Notes under the pieces: model-generated
Databases searched by the model: none
Told to the model about the DNA's origin: nothing
The model's input: the letters and a program-made list of their open reading frames with translations, nothing else
Program-made: the position numbers and the translations under genes
In this document: one piece after another, positions 11,330 to 22,120 of the stretch
Position numbering within the stretch: the stretch's first letter is position 1
Layout: every line of letters starts with the position of its first letter
From: Druceiella hillmani
Lineage: Eukaryota > Arthropoda > Insecta > Lepidoptera > Hepialidae
Assembly: GCA_039881145.1 (NCBI GenBank)
Contig: JAYKKI010000052.1
Location: forward strand, 10,138,501-10,202,500
DNA: 64,000 bases
Reading direction: 5' to 3'

Positions 11330-11460
11330 ACTAATATTATAAATGCAAAAATGAGTTTGTCTATTTGTCTATTTGTTACGGCCTTACGGCTAAAATAATA
11401 GGTAGATTTTAATGAAATTTAAGCAAAAACGTAACTTGACATCTGTAAAAAAAACATAGG
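11330..11460. mobile_element. retroelement 3'-region trace
   Basis: 'tatactaatattataaatgcaaaaatgagtttgtctatttgtctatttgttac' followed by 'ttttaatgaaattt' is a phrase order I associate with very common lepidopteran repeats. It is a fragment with no coding frame. Confidence 0.45.
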
Positions 11461-12497
11461 ATACATGATATCATTGTAAAGTAAATTGGGGAAGATGAAG
11501 AAGCTCCTAGATATCATTATTTTTTTGTAAGTCCCTCTTATAAGGGAATCGAATACAAAAGTTTAAGCACAAGTGGTACATACGAAATAAAATACTAATT
11601 ATAACTCATATAGTCTTCACCTTTTACACGCTATTCACCATAAAAATAGTAGCTAGAAATCAACGAATAATATGCTACTAAGTTCCACACTACAACAAAA
11701 TGCTAACAATACAGTGAACTTAACAGTAGGTTCAAATTCACGGGATTATGTACACGCAGGGAATATTAGCGAGGTGCGATGAAGTGGACGAGTACAATAC
11801 ATATACGTTAGAACACATGTCATTGACGAACGTCTGTCGGATCTTTTACCCTTTCAGTACACGATTCTAATAATTTCAAAATACCAACTTCGGAAGAGCA
11901 AAATTCGATGCTAATTGGATACACTCAGTACAAATAATGCGTCATTTCTCGTATTCAGAGAATAATCTCATAGACCCGAGGTTGAAATTACGCTGTTTAT
12001 ATCACCGGAAGACAGATAAAGAAACACCTTAGAAATCCGAGATGCCAAAATCAACGGAATATTTCATTGGAAATATTTGAAGATCAAATATTTTGAAACT
12101 AAGCGTGTGTCAAAATCATAAATCAGGCAGTATTTTATTCATTTCGACAGGTATATTTCGTCTTTCAAATGTATATCCAGCAAAAAAAATTAATACATAA
12201 TTATTAGCTGGGATTTTCCTGCAAAGAAAACTTATTAACTTTAAATACTTTGTTTAAGCAAAATTTATGCTATAAGTTAGCTAATAAATACAATTTACGA
12301 ATACGTTATTGTTGTTAAGTTTTATCTATATTATTTGTAACTTTTTAAGCTCTGCGTGGAAAGTTTATAGAAAAGTTTGTGGGAAAGTTTATGGTGCTGT
12401 ATTATATATTTCTAAATTTCCAAAGTTCTCCCTCAGTAATGATAATATATTTCATTGAGAATATTTAAAGATCATATATTATTTATTGTTGTATAAG
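11461..12497. other. no gene recognised
   Basis: AT-rich DNA with no recognisable element before hairpin copy B. Confidence 0.4.
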
Positions 12498-12566
12498 TAT
12501 GAAGGTGTTCACAATTAAATAAAACTACGTGATGTAGTATTATTTTTACTTTCTTTGATTTCTTTA

Positions 12567-12607
12567 CCACGACCTAGGTTTCGTTGTATTACAACATCTT
12601 CAGGTGG
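12567..12607 (-). ncRNA. hammerhead-ribozyme-like motif, copy B left arm (best match)
   Basis: Minus strand, in order: CCAC; CUGAAGA; an extra U; GUUGU-AAU-ACAAC (5-bp stem II, 3-nt loop); GAA; ACCUAGGU; C; GUGG. CCAC pairs with GUGG as stem I. ACCUAGGU is self-complementary: in cis it gives only a 2-bp stem III with a CUAG loop, while two molecules would share an 8-bp stem III, as proposed for minimal hammerheads that act as dimers. The expected cleavage point is after the C that follows ACCUAGGU. The U between CUGAAGA and stem II is non-canonical, so activity is uncertain. Confidence 0.6.
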
Positions 12608-12635
12608 GATATTAGCAAAGATCTTTGCTAATATC

Positions 12636-12676
12636 CCACCTGAAGATGTTGTAATACAACGAAAACTAGGTCGTGG
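12636..12676 (+). ncRNA. hammerhead-ribozyme-like motif, copy B right arm
   Basis: Plus-strand counterpart in the opposite arm: CCAC (12636-12639), CUGAAGA (12640-12646), stem II (12648-12660), GAAA (12661-12664), C at 12672, GUGG (12673-12676). One C-to-A change breaks the stem III palindrome. Confidence 0.5.
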
Positions 12677-12779
12677 TAAAGAAATCAAAGAAAGCAGAAA
12701 TAATACTACATCACGTTTAATTGTGAATAATGAATGCCTACAAAATTAATGCCAAATGTATTCAATATATGAAGGTGTT

Positions 12780-13433
12780 ATTAAATTAGAAACATTCGTT
12801 AAAAATAATTTCAACACTTTCACCAAGTAGAACATTATATTACTACGTCTTTACTATAGTTGATTATAAAGTAAACAGATGTCATTATCACTTAATTAAG
12901 TAATAATAGAGTTGAGTACAAATCTTCATGATTTCTGTTGCAGATGTCGAGAAGCTTTTAAGTAATAAAAATGCGGTTTCATCAAAATTCACAGAGTGAT
13001 TTTTGCGTGATGCACGCCTAAATATTAAGTCTAATAACTTTTGCCCTCAGCTTCGCCGCATGGTATTAGGAAACTGTAAATCAACGCTCGGTAGTGCTGC
13101 CCGGTACATTGTGATTTAAGCGGACCCACCCTTCTCTCTTTATCTGATAATATTGTGCAAACGCTCTATCCGCTAAAATTTACAGCCCAGTCCTAGGTAT
13201 TGCCTAAATATACTCAAGGATAAATGATTAATTAATGATATTTATAACTACTAAGTTATAAATGGCACGTATATAGTTTCAAAGGAAATTTTGTTGCTGA
13301 ATATATTTACGTAACAGTGAAATTTATTTACATAAAGTTTTCACTATTAATATCGATGAATATGATATTCAGCAGAAATAATTATATTTATCATTAAAAT
13401 ATTTATTTTATCATATATCACATCTTCGATCGA

Positions 13434-13435
<2 letters not shown>
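12780..13435. other. no gene; one repeat trace
   Basis: 'aataacttttgccctcagcttcgccgcatgg' near 13030-13062 resembles the 'actagcttttgc..gcggctt' repeat phrase near 33962. The rest is AT-rich with no feature. Confidence 0.35.
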
Positions 13436-13502
<67 letters not shown>

Positions 13503-13514
13503 GTATGTGTGTGT
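13436..13514. repeat. (TA)n microsatellite with TG tail
   Basis: A long TA run ending in 'cacatatgtatgtgtgtgt'. Confidence 0.95.
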
Positions 13515-14455
13515 CTATTGACCATATATATTGTTCATGACGTGAACTTTTCCTTTAGTTTTAGCAACTCATTCAGTTCTTCGTGAGGGGGCATAATTTT
13601 TTTTTAACTTTTATGTTCACTCAATCTATCTTTTAATGAAAAATATATATTACCAATATGCAAAATTTCATTGAAATCTATCGGGCAGCTAGGCTAGAAG
13701 AAAATACAAACAAACAAATAAGGAGACGACGTTTTATTTTTATTATGTTTGAAGGGATGTTTGAATGTGTTTCCTAAAAAATTTGATTCGCTACTCTTAA
13801 CTGTCGCAAATTATAAAAACCGACATTTCCAGCAAGGTGCTTTTTCTTCTGCAATATCATTTCTCAATATTATTCAACTTAACTTTTTTCACATTTCAAC
13901 TGACTGCCGAGAATGGAGGTGTTGTTCACCTGTGCCCTTGTCACAGTTCTACTTCTGGTATATCATTTAAAATGAATTAGATGAATAGTTGGCAAATTTT
14001 GTCCCTTACGCGAAAAACGAATAAATATTATTCGAAGACGGCTATATGGTTATGAAAATGTGGTTTCGTCATCAAGTTTACATTCAGTTTTAAGGAAAAC
14101 CGATTTAATATACTTCCATTTCATTATTGAAATTTCTATGGAAAATCTCTTACCATATACACGTATCGAAATCGTGGCAACAATTAAATATAAAAATACA
14201 AAGGTTGTAATTGACTATCTGCGTTCAAAAATTCTCTGATATCACATCAGCTAACATATCGTATGGGTGGAAATTACTTCTCTATCCTTTACTATTTTTA
14301 ATTTACTATTTTTAATTTTTATTTATTTTAATCTTTACTAATTTACTATTTTTAATTTTTCTCATCCCTAACAGTTAGCTTATATAGATTTATTTCTTTT
14401 TGACTTAAGGACTTATTACAGGCAAAAAATTTAAGAATCTATTTTAAAGAAATAT
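13515..14455. other. no gene; repeat trace and a short hydrophobic frame
   Basis: 'atgcaaaatttcattgaaatctatcgggcagct' (13657-13690) followed by 'ggagacgac' is a lepidopteran-style repeat phrase. An ATG at 13913 opens a 20-codon hydrophobic frame ending TGA at 13973-13975 (starts MEVLF). It resembles a signal anchor but stands alone. Confidence 0.3.
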
Positions 14456-14459
14456 GTAC

Positions 14460-14620
<161 letters not shown>

Positions 14621-15365
14621 ACTGCTGTAAAAAATTAAGGGAGCGGAAATTGTTTATTCATTTTAAACACTGTAACTTTGCGAGAAATAATCGTAAAACA
14701 CATTTTAAAGCTTAAACTTTCTGCTTTACGAATTTTTTGCCGAAAATTTTCTCTGTTACGGTTAATACACAACTAAAAAAAAATATGAGAAATTGTTTTT
14801 GAAATTTCGTCGGTTTTTTCAATTCAGCCTGGACTCAGAAAACTTATTCCAGGCTTGATTATTAATAAGGTCAAACAAATCCGTAACTTTTAATTTATTT
14901 TTTAAATAATCATTTAATAAAAAGTCATTCTTTTGTCTTTGCTCAACAATATGTCATGAACTAATGCTCGTACAGAAAACTAAAGTACACTTTTGAAAAC
15001 TTAAAATGATCTTCGTTAAGTTACAATAAATGTTAAAAAACTATATTAATAAAATTTCCCTTATTATTTAATTTAAAAAAGTAGAAAAATATTTTCTCAT
15101 TTTTAGAAAATCTATCGCTACTTGAAAAATATTGTAAACAATTCTAATCTCTCCAGATTTTTTTTGACTAAATCTAATCCAAAATCTCTGCAAAATTTCG
15201 AGGTCTTCGGTTCATTCTTATTCCCGTCCTGAATATCAATTTTTTTTAAAATACAAGAAGCAAGTTTGGTCAATGATTTCTGAATCCAGGCTGAAGTGAA
15301 AAAAAAAGAAACCAGAGCCTGTAACCTTTATGCCCGGTTAAAATTGGTCTAACTGTTGTGGTAGG
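14621..15365. other. no gene recognised
   Basis: AT-rich sequence with many poly-A/T runs and no repeat boundary or frame of note. Confidence 0.4.
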
Positions 15366-15369
15366 TATT

Positions 15370-15640
15370 TTGTGTTCGATGGTGTAGTTACTTAATAAAA
15401 GTAGCAACTACCAACAGTAAATATTTTAAATCATGTTTGATTTACTATCATCCATTAAGTAGTCTCATTGTTCATCACGAAAACTCACCATCAGACTTTT
15501 ATCTAGTCGATGGCGTAGTTATTTTGTAAAATAACAACTACCAGTAGCAAATATCTTCAATCACGCTTGATTTTCTACCATCCATTAAGCAGTTCTATTT
15601 TTCATTTAGGAATCTCATCACCAGATCATCACCATATTTA
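15370..15640. repeat. two-unit tandem repeat, ~131 bp
   Basis: 'cgatgg.gtagtta' starts the units near 15377 and 15508. Both continue through 'caactacca.cagtaa' and 'tccattaag.agt'. Confidence 0.75.
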
Positions 15641-15839
15641 TAAGGGACCACCACGCCAGTATACAGTTTCAAACAAAATAATTATTAGTATTAAACTTTA
15701 TAATAATAGAATAGAAATAAGTTCAAGTATATATGTGTAAACTCACGAAATTCTATAGTCAGTCTATGCTTGCAAATACAGGTTTTCAATATAGACTTTT
15801 CTGAACGTTATCTCCGTGCGAAAAAAAATTTTGACCTGC

Positions 15840-15842
<3 letters not shown>

Positions 15843-15882
<40 letters not shown>
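15843..15882. repeat. (TA)n microsatellite
   Basis: Uninterrupted TA dinucleotides. Confidence 0.95.
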
Positions 15883-15884
<2 letters not shown>

Positions 15885-17195
15885 TACACAAGTCACTAAA
15901 TAGAAGTTCAGGACTTGTTTATCACTTAGATATCAGCGATTGATATTAAGCTACTCACGATTAATTTAATTAAGAAGAAAAAACGATTGAAAAATATTTT
16001 CGCTAGAGAAAAGTGGTTATTAAATTTCAAAATTATTTTCAAACAATTTTCTACTTATGTCTCTTTCTACGTTGGCTCTTATTTTATTTTATGTTCACTA
16101 TATGATAATTTGTGTTCATATTTTTACTTACATTAAGTGTTAAGTGAAAATTAAAAGGCGCATAAGAGGAAAAACTTATAACAAAATATTTTGTCGTAAA
16201 AACGTAATTTGTATACGAACAAATTCGATTTCGAATGTCGATTTTTTATACAATATATTGCGTGCAACCTCGTAATCCAAAATAAGTTTCAGTGTAAGTT
16301 TTCTTTCGATTCAATTAAGGAGAAAAATTAAATTCGCTTTTGTTAAGCGCTTTTTCCCTTCATGATTTTTCAGTACTGAATGTGGTTAATGATATTAAAT
16401 TTGAGAACATCAATGCAGTAATTGTTCTAGTAACTATTACTTTATCAAATGTACTAGAGTAGTTACCTCTTCCATCACCTAATTTAATGAAAGATAATCT
16501 CTTTAAATAAACAGAAATTGAGTAAAATGTCTAAATTGTTCCAGTCTCTGTTTGTAGTTAAAAGTCTTAATCGTTTTAAGTTCAGACGAAGTTCATTGTC
16601 CGCACCGCACTTAATTAACTTTAAGTGTGAAATTTAACTTTAAGTGGGAACTTAGTCTTCTCGGGGGTGCCGAAAAGAATTGTCCTTTTGTAGTAATGAT
16701 TGCGCCAGAAAGAATTTTGTCAAAAAGTTTTTATCGACCTATTAAAGTTAAGTTTGATAAAAAAAATATATTGTTGGTTTCAAAAAATAGAGGCGAATAA
16801 ATGCGATTTAGCTTATCTTATTTTGATTTGTTTTTTTTCTTATCAATGAATGCAGTTTCAAAATTATTAATTCGCAAGTTTGAGAGTAATTTTCGGTAGT
16901 CAAATTGGTCACCACTACGTATGGTATTAAATGATAGCTAGTAAATTGTAAATCTAAAAATTTTACTTTAATTTTTGTAACAAAAACGCTCAGAAATGAA
17001 ATGTTCAATAAAGCAAGTTAAAAATTATTTTTCCACTTTTCAATCTTTTAGAGTGATATCAAAAGAGGAGAGGCGGGCATTTTGCTACTTTTTCCGCGTA
17101 CAGAAATAGAAAAAAACTCTCATTTTTAAAAATAAATTCAATAAAAGAAACTAAAAATTTAAAAAAAGTAGTTAGCAATTTTGTAGCATTACTAT
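15883..17195. other. no gene; small homeodomain-site cluster
   Basis: AT-rich DNA. The only distinctive stretch is 16608-16646 (see that entry). Open frames here are short and unsupported. Confidence 0.4.
16608..16646. promoter_or_regulatory. three clustered TTAAGTG motifs (NK2-type site)
   Basis: CACTTAA (16608-16614), TTAAGTG (16621-16627) and TTAAGTG followed by GG (16640-16648) lie within 40 bp. TNAAGTG(G) is the established NK2-class homeodomain consensus. The first two face each other as an inverted pair. In AT-rich DNA such sites also occur by chance, so this is a weak candidate enhancer fragment. Confidence 0.2.
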
Positions 17196-17199
17196 TTCA

Positions 17200-17645
17200 C
17201 TCATGAGTTAATCGGTGTCCAAACATAAAAGAAACAGAAAAAAACTTAAGTACGTTAAAGTTAAGATTTTCTGTATTTTTTTCGTAAGTTTGCGTGGTAT
17301 ATTTTCTGAGATATTTTGAAAAATATGCAGATAAATTTGTTCCTCTCTCATATTTCTAAAACTAATCAACTTAAAATTATGAAAATAGAGAGCTTTTTTG
17401 AAGTCCATGCAGAGATTGTAGGAAAAGCATAGCGTTTATCTTGGATTTTATAATTTTTTAAATATGCATAATGTTTTATATCTGCAAAATATATGGTAGG
17501 CAATATATACGTTGTAAAAATTAGTATTTGTAAATAGTTTAATAGACACCCTTAAATGTTTACACATTTAGGTATTAACCTAAATGTGTGTGTGTGCCCT
17601 TGTAGGGCGAGTTCTACACATGCTTAAAATAATTTTGTGTTAGGT
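17200..17645 (+). mobile_element. dispersed insect repeat, 3' part
   Basis: 'tatttgtaaatagtttaatagacacccttaaatg' (17522-17556) and '..gtgcccttgtagggcgagttctacacatgctt' match the end of the long copy near 3598-3700 in the same order. The left limit is uncertain. Confidence 0.55.
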
Positions 17646-18576
17646 CCCTTTTAAATAAATATTTATTCAAATTCTGTATTTGTTACTCGTCGTTCTTATT
17701 ACGAATTCGATTATACTAATTTTCGACATAACCTTCGACAGCAAATAGTCCAGATAATAGTGTTTCTGTTATATTTGAAATAGGGTGGATCGTCTGCTTC
17801 AGACTCAACCGCTATATATAATTAAACCTTAAACGGCGGTAGAAATTCAAAATCAGTTTTAGGTTGATTTGAATTGTCACTTTAAGGTCACATTGAATTA
17901 GGAACTTCATGAAGCAATTTCTTGGTCTATCCTTATTCAGCTTTTGTGACATTGCGACATGCAGTCAACGGTAAATCGTGACGTGATCATAGTAAGTCTA
18001 CACTTTTTAGTGTTCCGTGATCAAACATGGAGCGCTTATAATTTCGTCATTCCGTGCGTGTGTCCGTCTGTCTGTCACATTCTCGTAGTTTCTACACTTT
18101 TAGAACTACTTGTGTGAAATTTTCAAGAGTGTGCTTCAGGTATAGTGTGCAGCAAAAGAAATTTTCCCATTTTTAAGATAGAGATTATTCAGATATTTTT
18201 TAGATTTACCTGCGGTAAATAATAAACGAGAAACATTCATTTTGTAGAGTAATGTTAGAAAGATTTATGACCCATTTATCAAATATTAAGCTTCATAGTC
18301 GTTTGCAGTGCGCTCCATTCCTCTTAAATTTTCAAAAAAGACTATGTAAAAATCTGGAAAAAATTTATTAGCTTTAACTTCGTGGAAATAATGCAGACAG
18401 ACATTACTAGACGACTGATCATGCTAGAGTATTTGAGGTAAATTAATATGAATTGTTAAAATATATTTTACAATATTTAATCGAATCGCAATAGCACATC
18501 AAACTGTCGGGTTATTCAAACCCATATTCAGATATCGTAGACCTTGACATGTACCTATAAGCACATAATAAGAATT

Positions 18577-18577
<1 letters not shown>
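17646..18577. other. no gene; repeat trace
   Basis: 'gtgcgtgtgtccgtctgtctgtcacattctcg' (18053-18084) is a dispersed-repeat phrase also found in variant form near 39885 and 52890. Nothing else is supported. Confidence 0.4.
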
Positions 18578-18615
<38 letters not shown>

Positions 18616-18621
18616 TATATA
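18578..18621. repeat. (TA)n microsatellite
   Basis: TA run with two interruptions. Confidence 0.9.
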
Positions 18622-19212
18622 ATTTGAGATTTTGTGAAATGACTAAAAACTCTAATCTATGCATGGCGCTTGACCGATTTCCTTACTTTGTTGTGTCGCA
18701 TCTAAATAGCTCTGTTTTTCTTATAAATGGACAAGGGGTAACTTTTTGCTTAGCGGTTTATAAATAATGCGAACACAAATAAATAAACAAAATACGCCGC
18801 TAAAGCATCCGAGAATACTTAATAGCACGTATTTTTCTTCAAGCTCAAAAAAATTTGTTCCAGTTTTTAGTATATTTTCCTAAGTAATTATAGTTTTCCT
18901 ATGTATAGGCGAAAATTTCCACGGTTTTAGAAAATTATTTAACAAATAAAATAAAATAATTTACACTTTCCAGTTTTTTAAATCAGCGCGTATTGTTTGA
19001 CATCGCGCTTGCAGGATTTTAAAAACTTTGTTCTTTACTCTTTATGTCTTCAAAATATTGTTAAACTAATTTTTGAAGTTATGCTTCTTTAGGCGCGTTA
19101 TGAAAAAAATGATGAGAGTGAAATTTTAAGATTCGTCACACAAAAGTTACAGTATGAAGTTGCAGTTATTGAGACTATATACTAATACCAATATTTTGTA
19201 CGAATGTCGTTT
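18622..19212. other. no gene recognised
   Basis: AT-rich DNA upstream of the tRNA gene. No other feature is supported. Confidence 0.4.
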
Positions 19213-19285
19213 GGGGGCGTAGCTCAGATGGCAGAGCGCTCACTTAGCATGTGAGAGGTACCGAGATCGATACCCGGCGCCTCCA
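19213..19285 (+). tRNA. tRNA-Ala (anticodon AGC)
   Basis: A 73-nt cloverleaf. The acceptor stem GGGGGCG pairs with CGCCTCC and includes the G3-U70 pair that marks alanine tRNAs. The D stem is GCTC/GAGC. The anticodon stem is CTCAC/GTGAG with loop TTAGCAT, anticodon AGC at 19246-19248. The T stem is CCGAG/CCCGG with one A-C mismatch, and A is the discriminator. The T loop begins A-T-C-G-A rather than T-T-C-G-A, which matches my memory of the silkworm tRNA-Ala. Box A (TAGCTCAGATGG, 19220-19231) and box B are internal. A T6 run follows. There is no intron and CCA is not encoded. The T-stem mismatch could mean slight decay or a SINE-like copy, but the fold and terminator are good. Confidence 0.92.
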
Positions 19286-19292
19286 AGACAAG

Positions 19293-19298
19293 TTTTTT
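19293..19298 (+). terminator. RNA polymerase III terminator for tRNA-Ala
   Basis: Six consecutive T residues begin 8 nt after the discriminator base, a normal distance for Pol III termination. Confidence 0.85.
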
Positions 19299-19589
19299 AT
19301 TTTTAGATTCTGCATATAATTTGTCTTTCGAATAATTTACAAATGTTTGATGTCATTAATTGTGATTCTTTATTTACTCATAAAACGATAGCTTTTATAT
19401 TTTATATTTAAACCAAATGTTAAATTTTCCATGTCCAAAGGTTTAGACCCAAGTATTATGACAGACATAACACAAAATATTAGTTTCACAAATATTCTGT
19501 TTCCTTCTTAAAAAAAAACTCTAAAAATTTCACTACATGTGACATAAACAAACAAAATCGAGTAATTATGCACAAAAGGGACTAAACAC

Positions 19590-19975
19590 GGCTTGTGCAG
19601 TTTAACCGTCACCATCACAGTCAGTTTACATCCGGCACGTATGCGTATAGACGATTGGTCACTGCGGACTGGGCCGTCGCTATTCACAGCGACCGGAACC
19701 GTAAATGATCTCAATAAATTCAACGTAGAGCGTGAACCGGATATCATCAAGCAAGTAGCAATCTCGCGAGTCGTTCATCAATAGCGCTTCGGTTGCCTGA
19801 TGCGGCGCCCCACGCCTCGTGTGAACTGGACTTAATTACCGTCGTTTTTGTCGGCAGTGGCTCGTTACCAAATGACGGAATAATTGTTTAGAACCATCTC
19901 AAGCTCGCCAACTCACTCGAGCGTTCCGTCTAGTCCGCCTAAACGAGGCTTAGCCCCAAGTTTTTAGATACATTC
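19590..19975. other. GC-richer block without a clear gene
   Basis: Composition is close to even GC/AT over almost 400 bp, in sharp contrast to the flanks. Frames are open on both strands over 19593-19784 (63 codons, plus) and 19508-19750 (80 codons, minus). Open frames on both strands are expected when A/T-rich stop codons become rare, so they are not evidence of coding. It could be a promoter or 5' leader, an old exon, or conserved non-coding DNA. I recognise no protein motif. Confidence 0.25.
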
Positions 19976-20504
19976 CTGTCGTGAAATATAACGGTGGGCT
20001 TTAAGAGAATTTTAAGATTAGATTTCGATTCTGGAAAGGTATTTTCTGCCAAATTTATTTGAATCTAAGTTGCTTATGACTGTATATCATTCACGATATA
20101 CTGTTAAGCTCAAGAGACAGGCGGAATTGTGAAAGCCAATTTTAAAAACTTTGAAGAGAAATATTCAGAAGAAACTCTTGTATGTTGTTTGATGGTATAC
20201 ATTTCATCAATATCCGTGCAGTATACATCGCGTGCTGAAGAATAAATTATCACACAGACGGATAAAAATTCTAAGAACAGATTTTCTGTCTTCCATTATC
20301 ATTCTATACGCTAAATCAATCACTCCTTTTAAGATATTTTCCATATACAAAGTTCATTCTGTTACAATTTTATTATATGTATAGATTTTTAAGTTAAGAA
20401 TTTGATATTGAATATATTTGGCGTTAATTTTGTAGAAATTCATTATTCGCAATTAAATGAAACTACGTGATGTAGTATTATTTCTACTATCTTTAATTTC
20501 TTTA

Positions 20505-20545
20505 CCACGACCTAGGTTTCGTTGTATTACAACATCTTCAGGTTG
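20505..20545 (-). ncRNA. hammerhead-ribozyme-like motif, copy C left arm (weak stem I)
   Basis: On the minus strand CUGAAGA, stem II, GAAA, ACCUAGGU, C and GUGG are intact. The 5' strand of stem I reads CAAC rather than CCAC, which breaks one pair with GUGG. Confidence 0.45.
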
Positions 20546-20575
20546 CCAAGTTGCTTTTTGACCAAAGTATTTTGC

Positions 20576-20616
20576 CCACCTGAAGATTTTGTAATACAAC
20601 GAAACCTAGGTCGTGG
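20576..20616 (+). ncRNA. hammerhead-ribozyme-like motif, copy C right arm
   Basis: CCAC (20576-20579), CUGAAGA (20580-20586), GAAA (20601-20604), ACCUAGGU (20604-20611), C20612 and GUGG (20613-20616) are all present. One G-to-U change weakens the base of stem II. Confidence 0.5.
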
Positions 20617-20673
20617 TAAAGAAATTAAAGATAGTAGAAATAATACTACATCACGTAGTTTCATTTAATTGCG

Positions 20674-21230
20674 AAGTTAAGAATTGTTAATAAAAAAATT
20701 ATTAAAATCTAACGAAGTAAATAATACTTTTCTAGAAACTATTACAAAAAAAGTCAATATCCATAACTTTTTTAATGTATAGTTATTGCCTTTATTAATT
20801 AAAAATAAACTGTTAACTGACATTGAAATTCATTCTGTGTTGTCAAAATTAATGACTTTTTCGCTCTTGACGAGTTTTACGTGTCTTTTTTCGATGTTTC
20901 ATTGTTTAGTATGTTATGGAGTATACAAATACATATAATATACACTTTGTTGATTGATCTTGCTGGTACATAAAGTTCCGTAGAAATAGCATTTATTGTT
21001 ATGAAAAATACCCTAACAACTGCTAGATGGATTTAAACGAATACTTTATTTTTAAATTTTTCAGTCTGAAAAAATTTTAGTAATTCTACTAATATTATGA
21101 ATTAATAAATTCTTTTAATCAATTCTATGAAAAAAAAACAATTGGGAATCGAACAAATATAAAGTTGTAAAAAAAGGCCTCGACGTTTACATGTAAATAA
21201 ATAAGGTCATCCTTAATAGTTTTTCTTAAA
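20674..21230. other. no gene recognised
   Basis: AT-rich spacer between copy C and the minisatellite. Confidence 0.4.
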
Positions 21231-22120
21231 ATGGCGCTAATCATACAAATATGGTACTTAAAATATGGTTCTCGCCGAAAATAGTGATACGAATATGGCA
21301 CTAGTGATATGAATATGGTATTTGCCGGAAAAAGTAATACGTATATGGCTTGTGATGCGAATGTGGTTTTCGACGAAAACAGTGATGGGAATATGGTACT
21401 AGTGATATGAACATGGTATTTTCTGAAAATAGAGATACGGATATGGTGTTAGTGATATGAATATAGTACTTGCCGAAGATGGTGATACGAATATAACTAG
21501 TATACGAATATGGTTGTGGCCGAAACTAGTGGTACGAATATGGTGCTAATGATATGAACATGGTATTTGTCGAAAAAAAGTGATACGAAAATGGCTAATG
21601 ATACGAATATGGTTTTTGCCGAAAATGGTAGACGTATATAACGCTAGTGATAAAAATATGGTATTGCCGAAAATAGTGATATGGATATGGCTAGTAATAA
21701 AAGTATGGTTCTTGCCGAAAGTAGCGATACGAACATAGCTCTAGTAATGTGAATATGATATTTGCCGAAAATGATGATAAAAATATGGCGTTATTGGTAA
21801 GAATATAGTACTTGCTGAAAATAGTGATACGAATATGGCGCTAGTGAGACAAATATGACAATGGCCAGAAATAGTGATATGAATATGATTAGTGATACGA
21901 ATATGGCGCTAGTGTTACAAAATATGGTACTTGCCGAAAATAGTGATACTAATATGACACTGGCCGAAAATAGTGATACGAATATGACTACTGATACGAA
22001 TATAGTTCTTGTTGAAAATAGTGATATGAATATGGCGCTAGTGATATGAACATGTTATTTGCCGAAAATAGTGATACGAATATGGCATTAGTGATACGAA
22101 CATGATACTTGCCGAAATAG
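21231..22120. repeat. minisatellite, ~45-50-bp units, about 17-18 copies
   Basis: The unit alternates 'gccgaaaatagtgatacgaa' with 'tatggcactagtgatatgaa' and 'atggtattt'. Units differ by many substitutions and small indels, so this is an old array. A 64-codon frame at 21855-22049 simply reads the repeat; the frame is not kept across the array. Confidence 0.9.

Larger units (their letters stand above)
12510..12767 (+). mobile_element. hairpin retroelement, copy B (most symmetrical)
   Basis: The two arms (about 12510-12621 and 12622-12727) form an almost perfect palindrome centred on agatct (12619-12624). A one-sided tail of about 36 nt lies on the right. A perfect 12-bp direct repeat, tatgaaggtgtt, flanks it at 12498-12509 and 12768-12779. 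The right arm has lost about 8 bp and carries one C-to-A change next to the ribozyme-like core, while the left arm is intact. Either strand would be transcribed into a hairpin of about 110 bp with one motif copy in sense. An open frame at 12555-12749 is a by-product of the palindrome. Confidence 0.9.
20403..20673 (-). mobile_element. hairpin retroelement, copy C
   Basis: Orientation is reversed relative to copies A and B: the one-sided tail (..gaatatatttggcgttaattttg..) is on the left and the terminal CGCAATTAAATGAAAC, read on the minus strand, is on the right. A perfect 12-bp direct repeat, aagttaagaatt, flanks it at 20391-20402 and 20674-20685. Both arms are full length (about 100 bp), separated by a unique spacer of about 31 bp (20543-20573) that copy B lacks. 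Each arm holds one ribozyme-like motif. Confidence 0.9.

Noticed and set aside
12555..12749. 64-codon frame across the palindromic element
   Set aside because: It spans both arms of hairpin copy B and is explained by the inverted repeat.
19508..19784. Overlapping frames on both strands in the GC-richer block
   Set aside because: Open frames on both strands follow from fewer AT-rich stop codons; no protein motif or splice pair supports either.
21855..22049. Frame rich in NSDTNM repeats
   Set aside because: Reads the 45-50-bp minisatellite and is not maintained in adjacent units.
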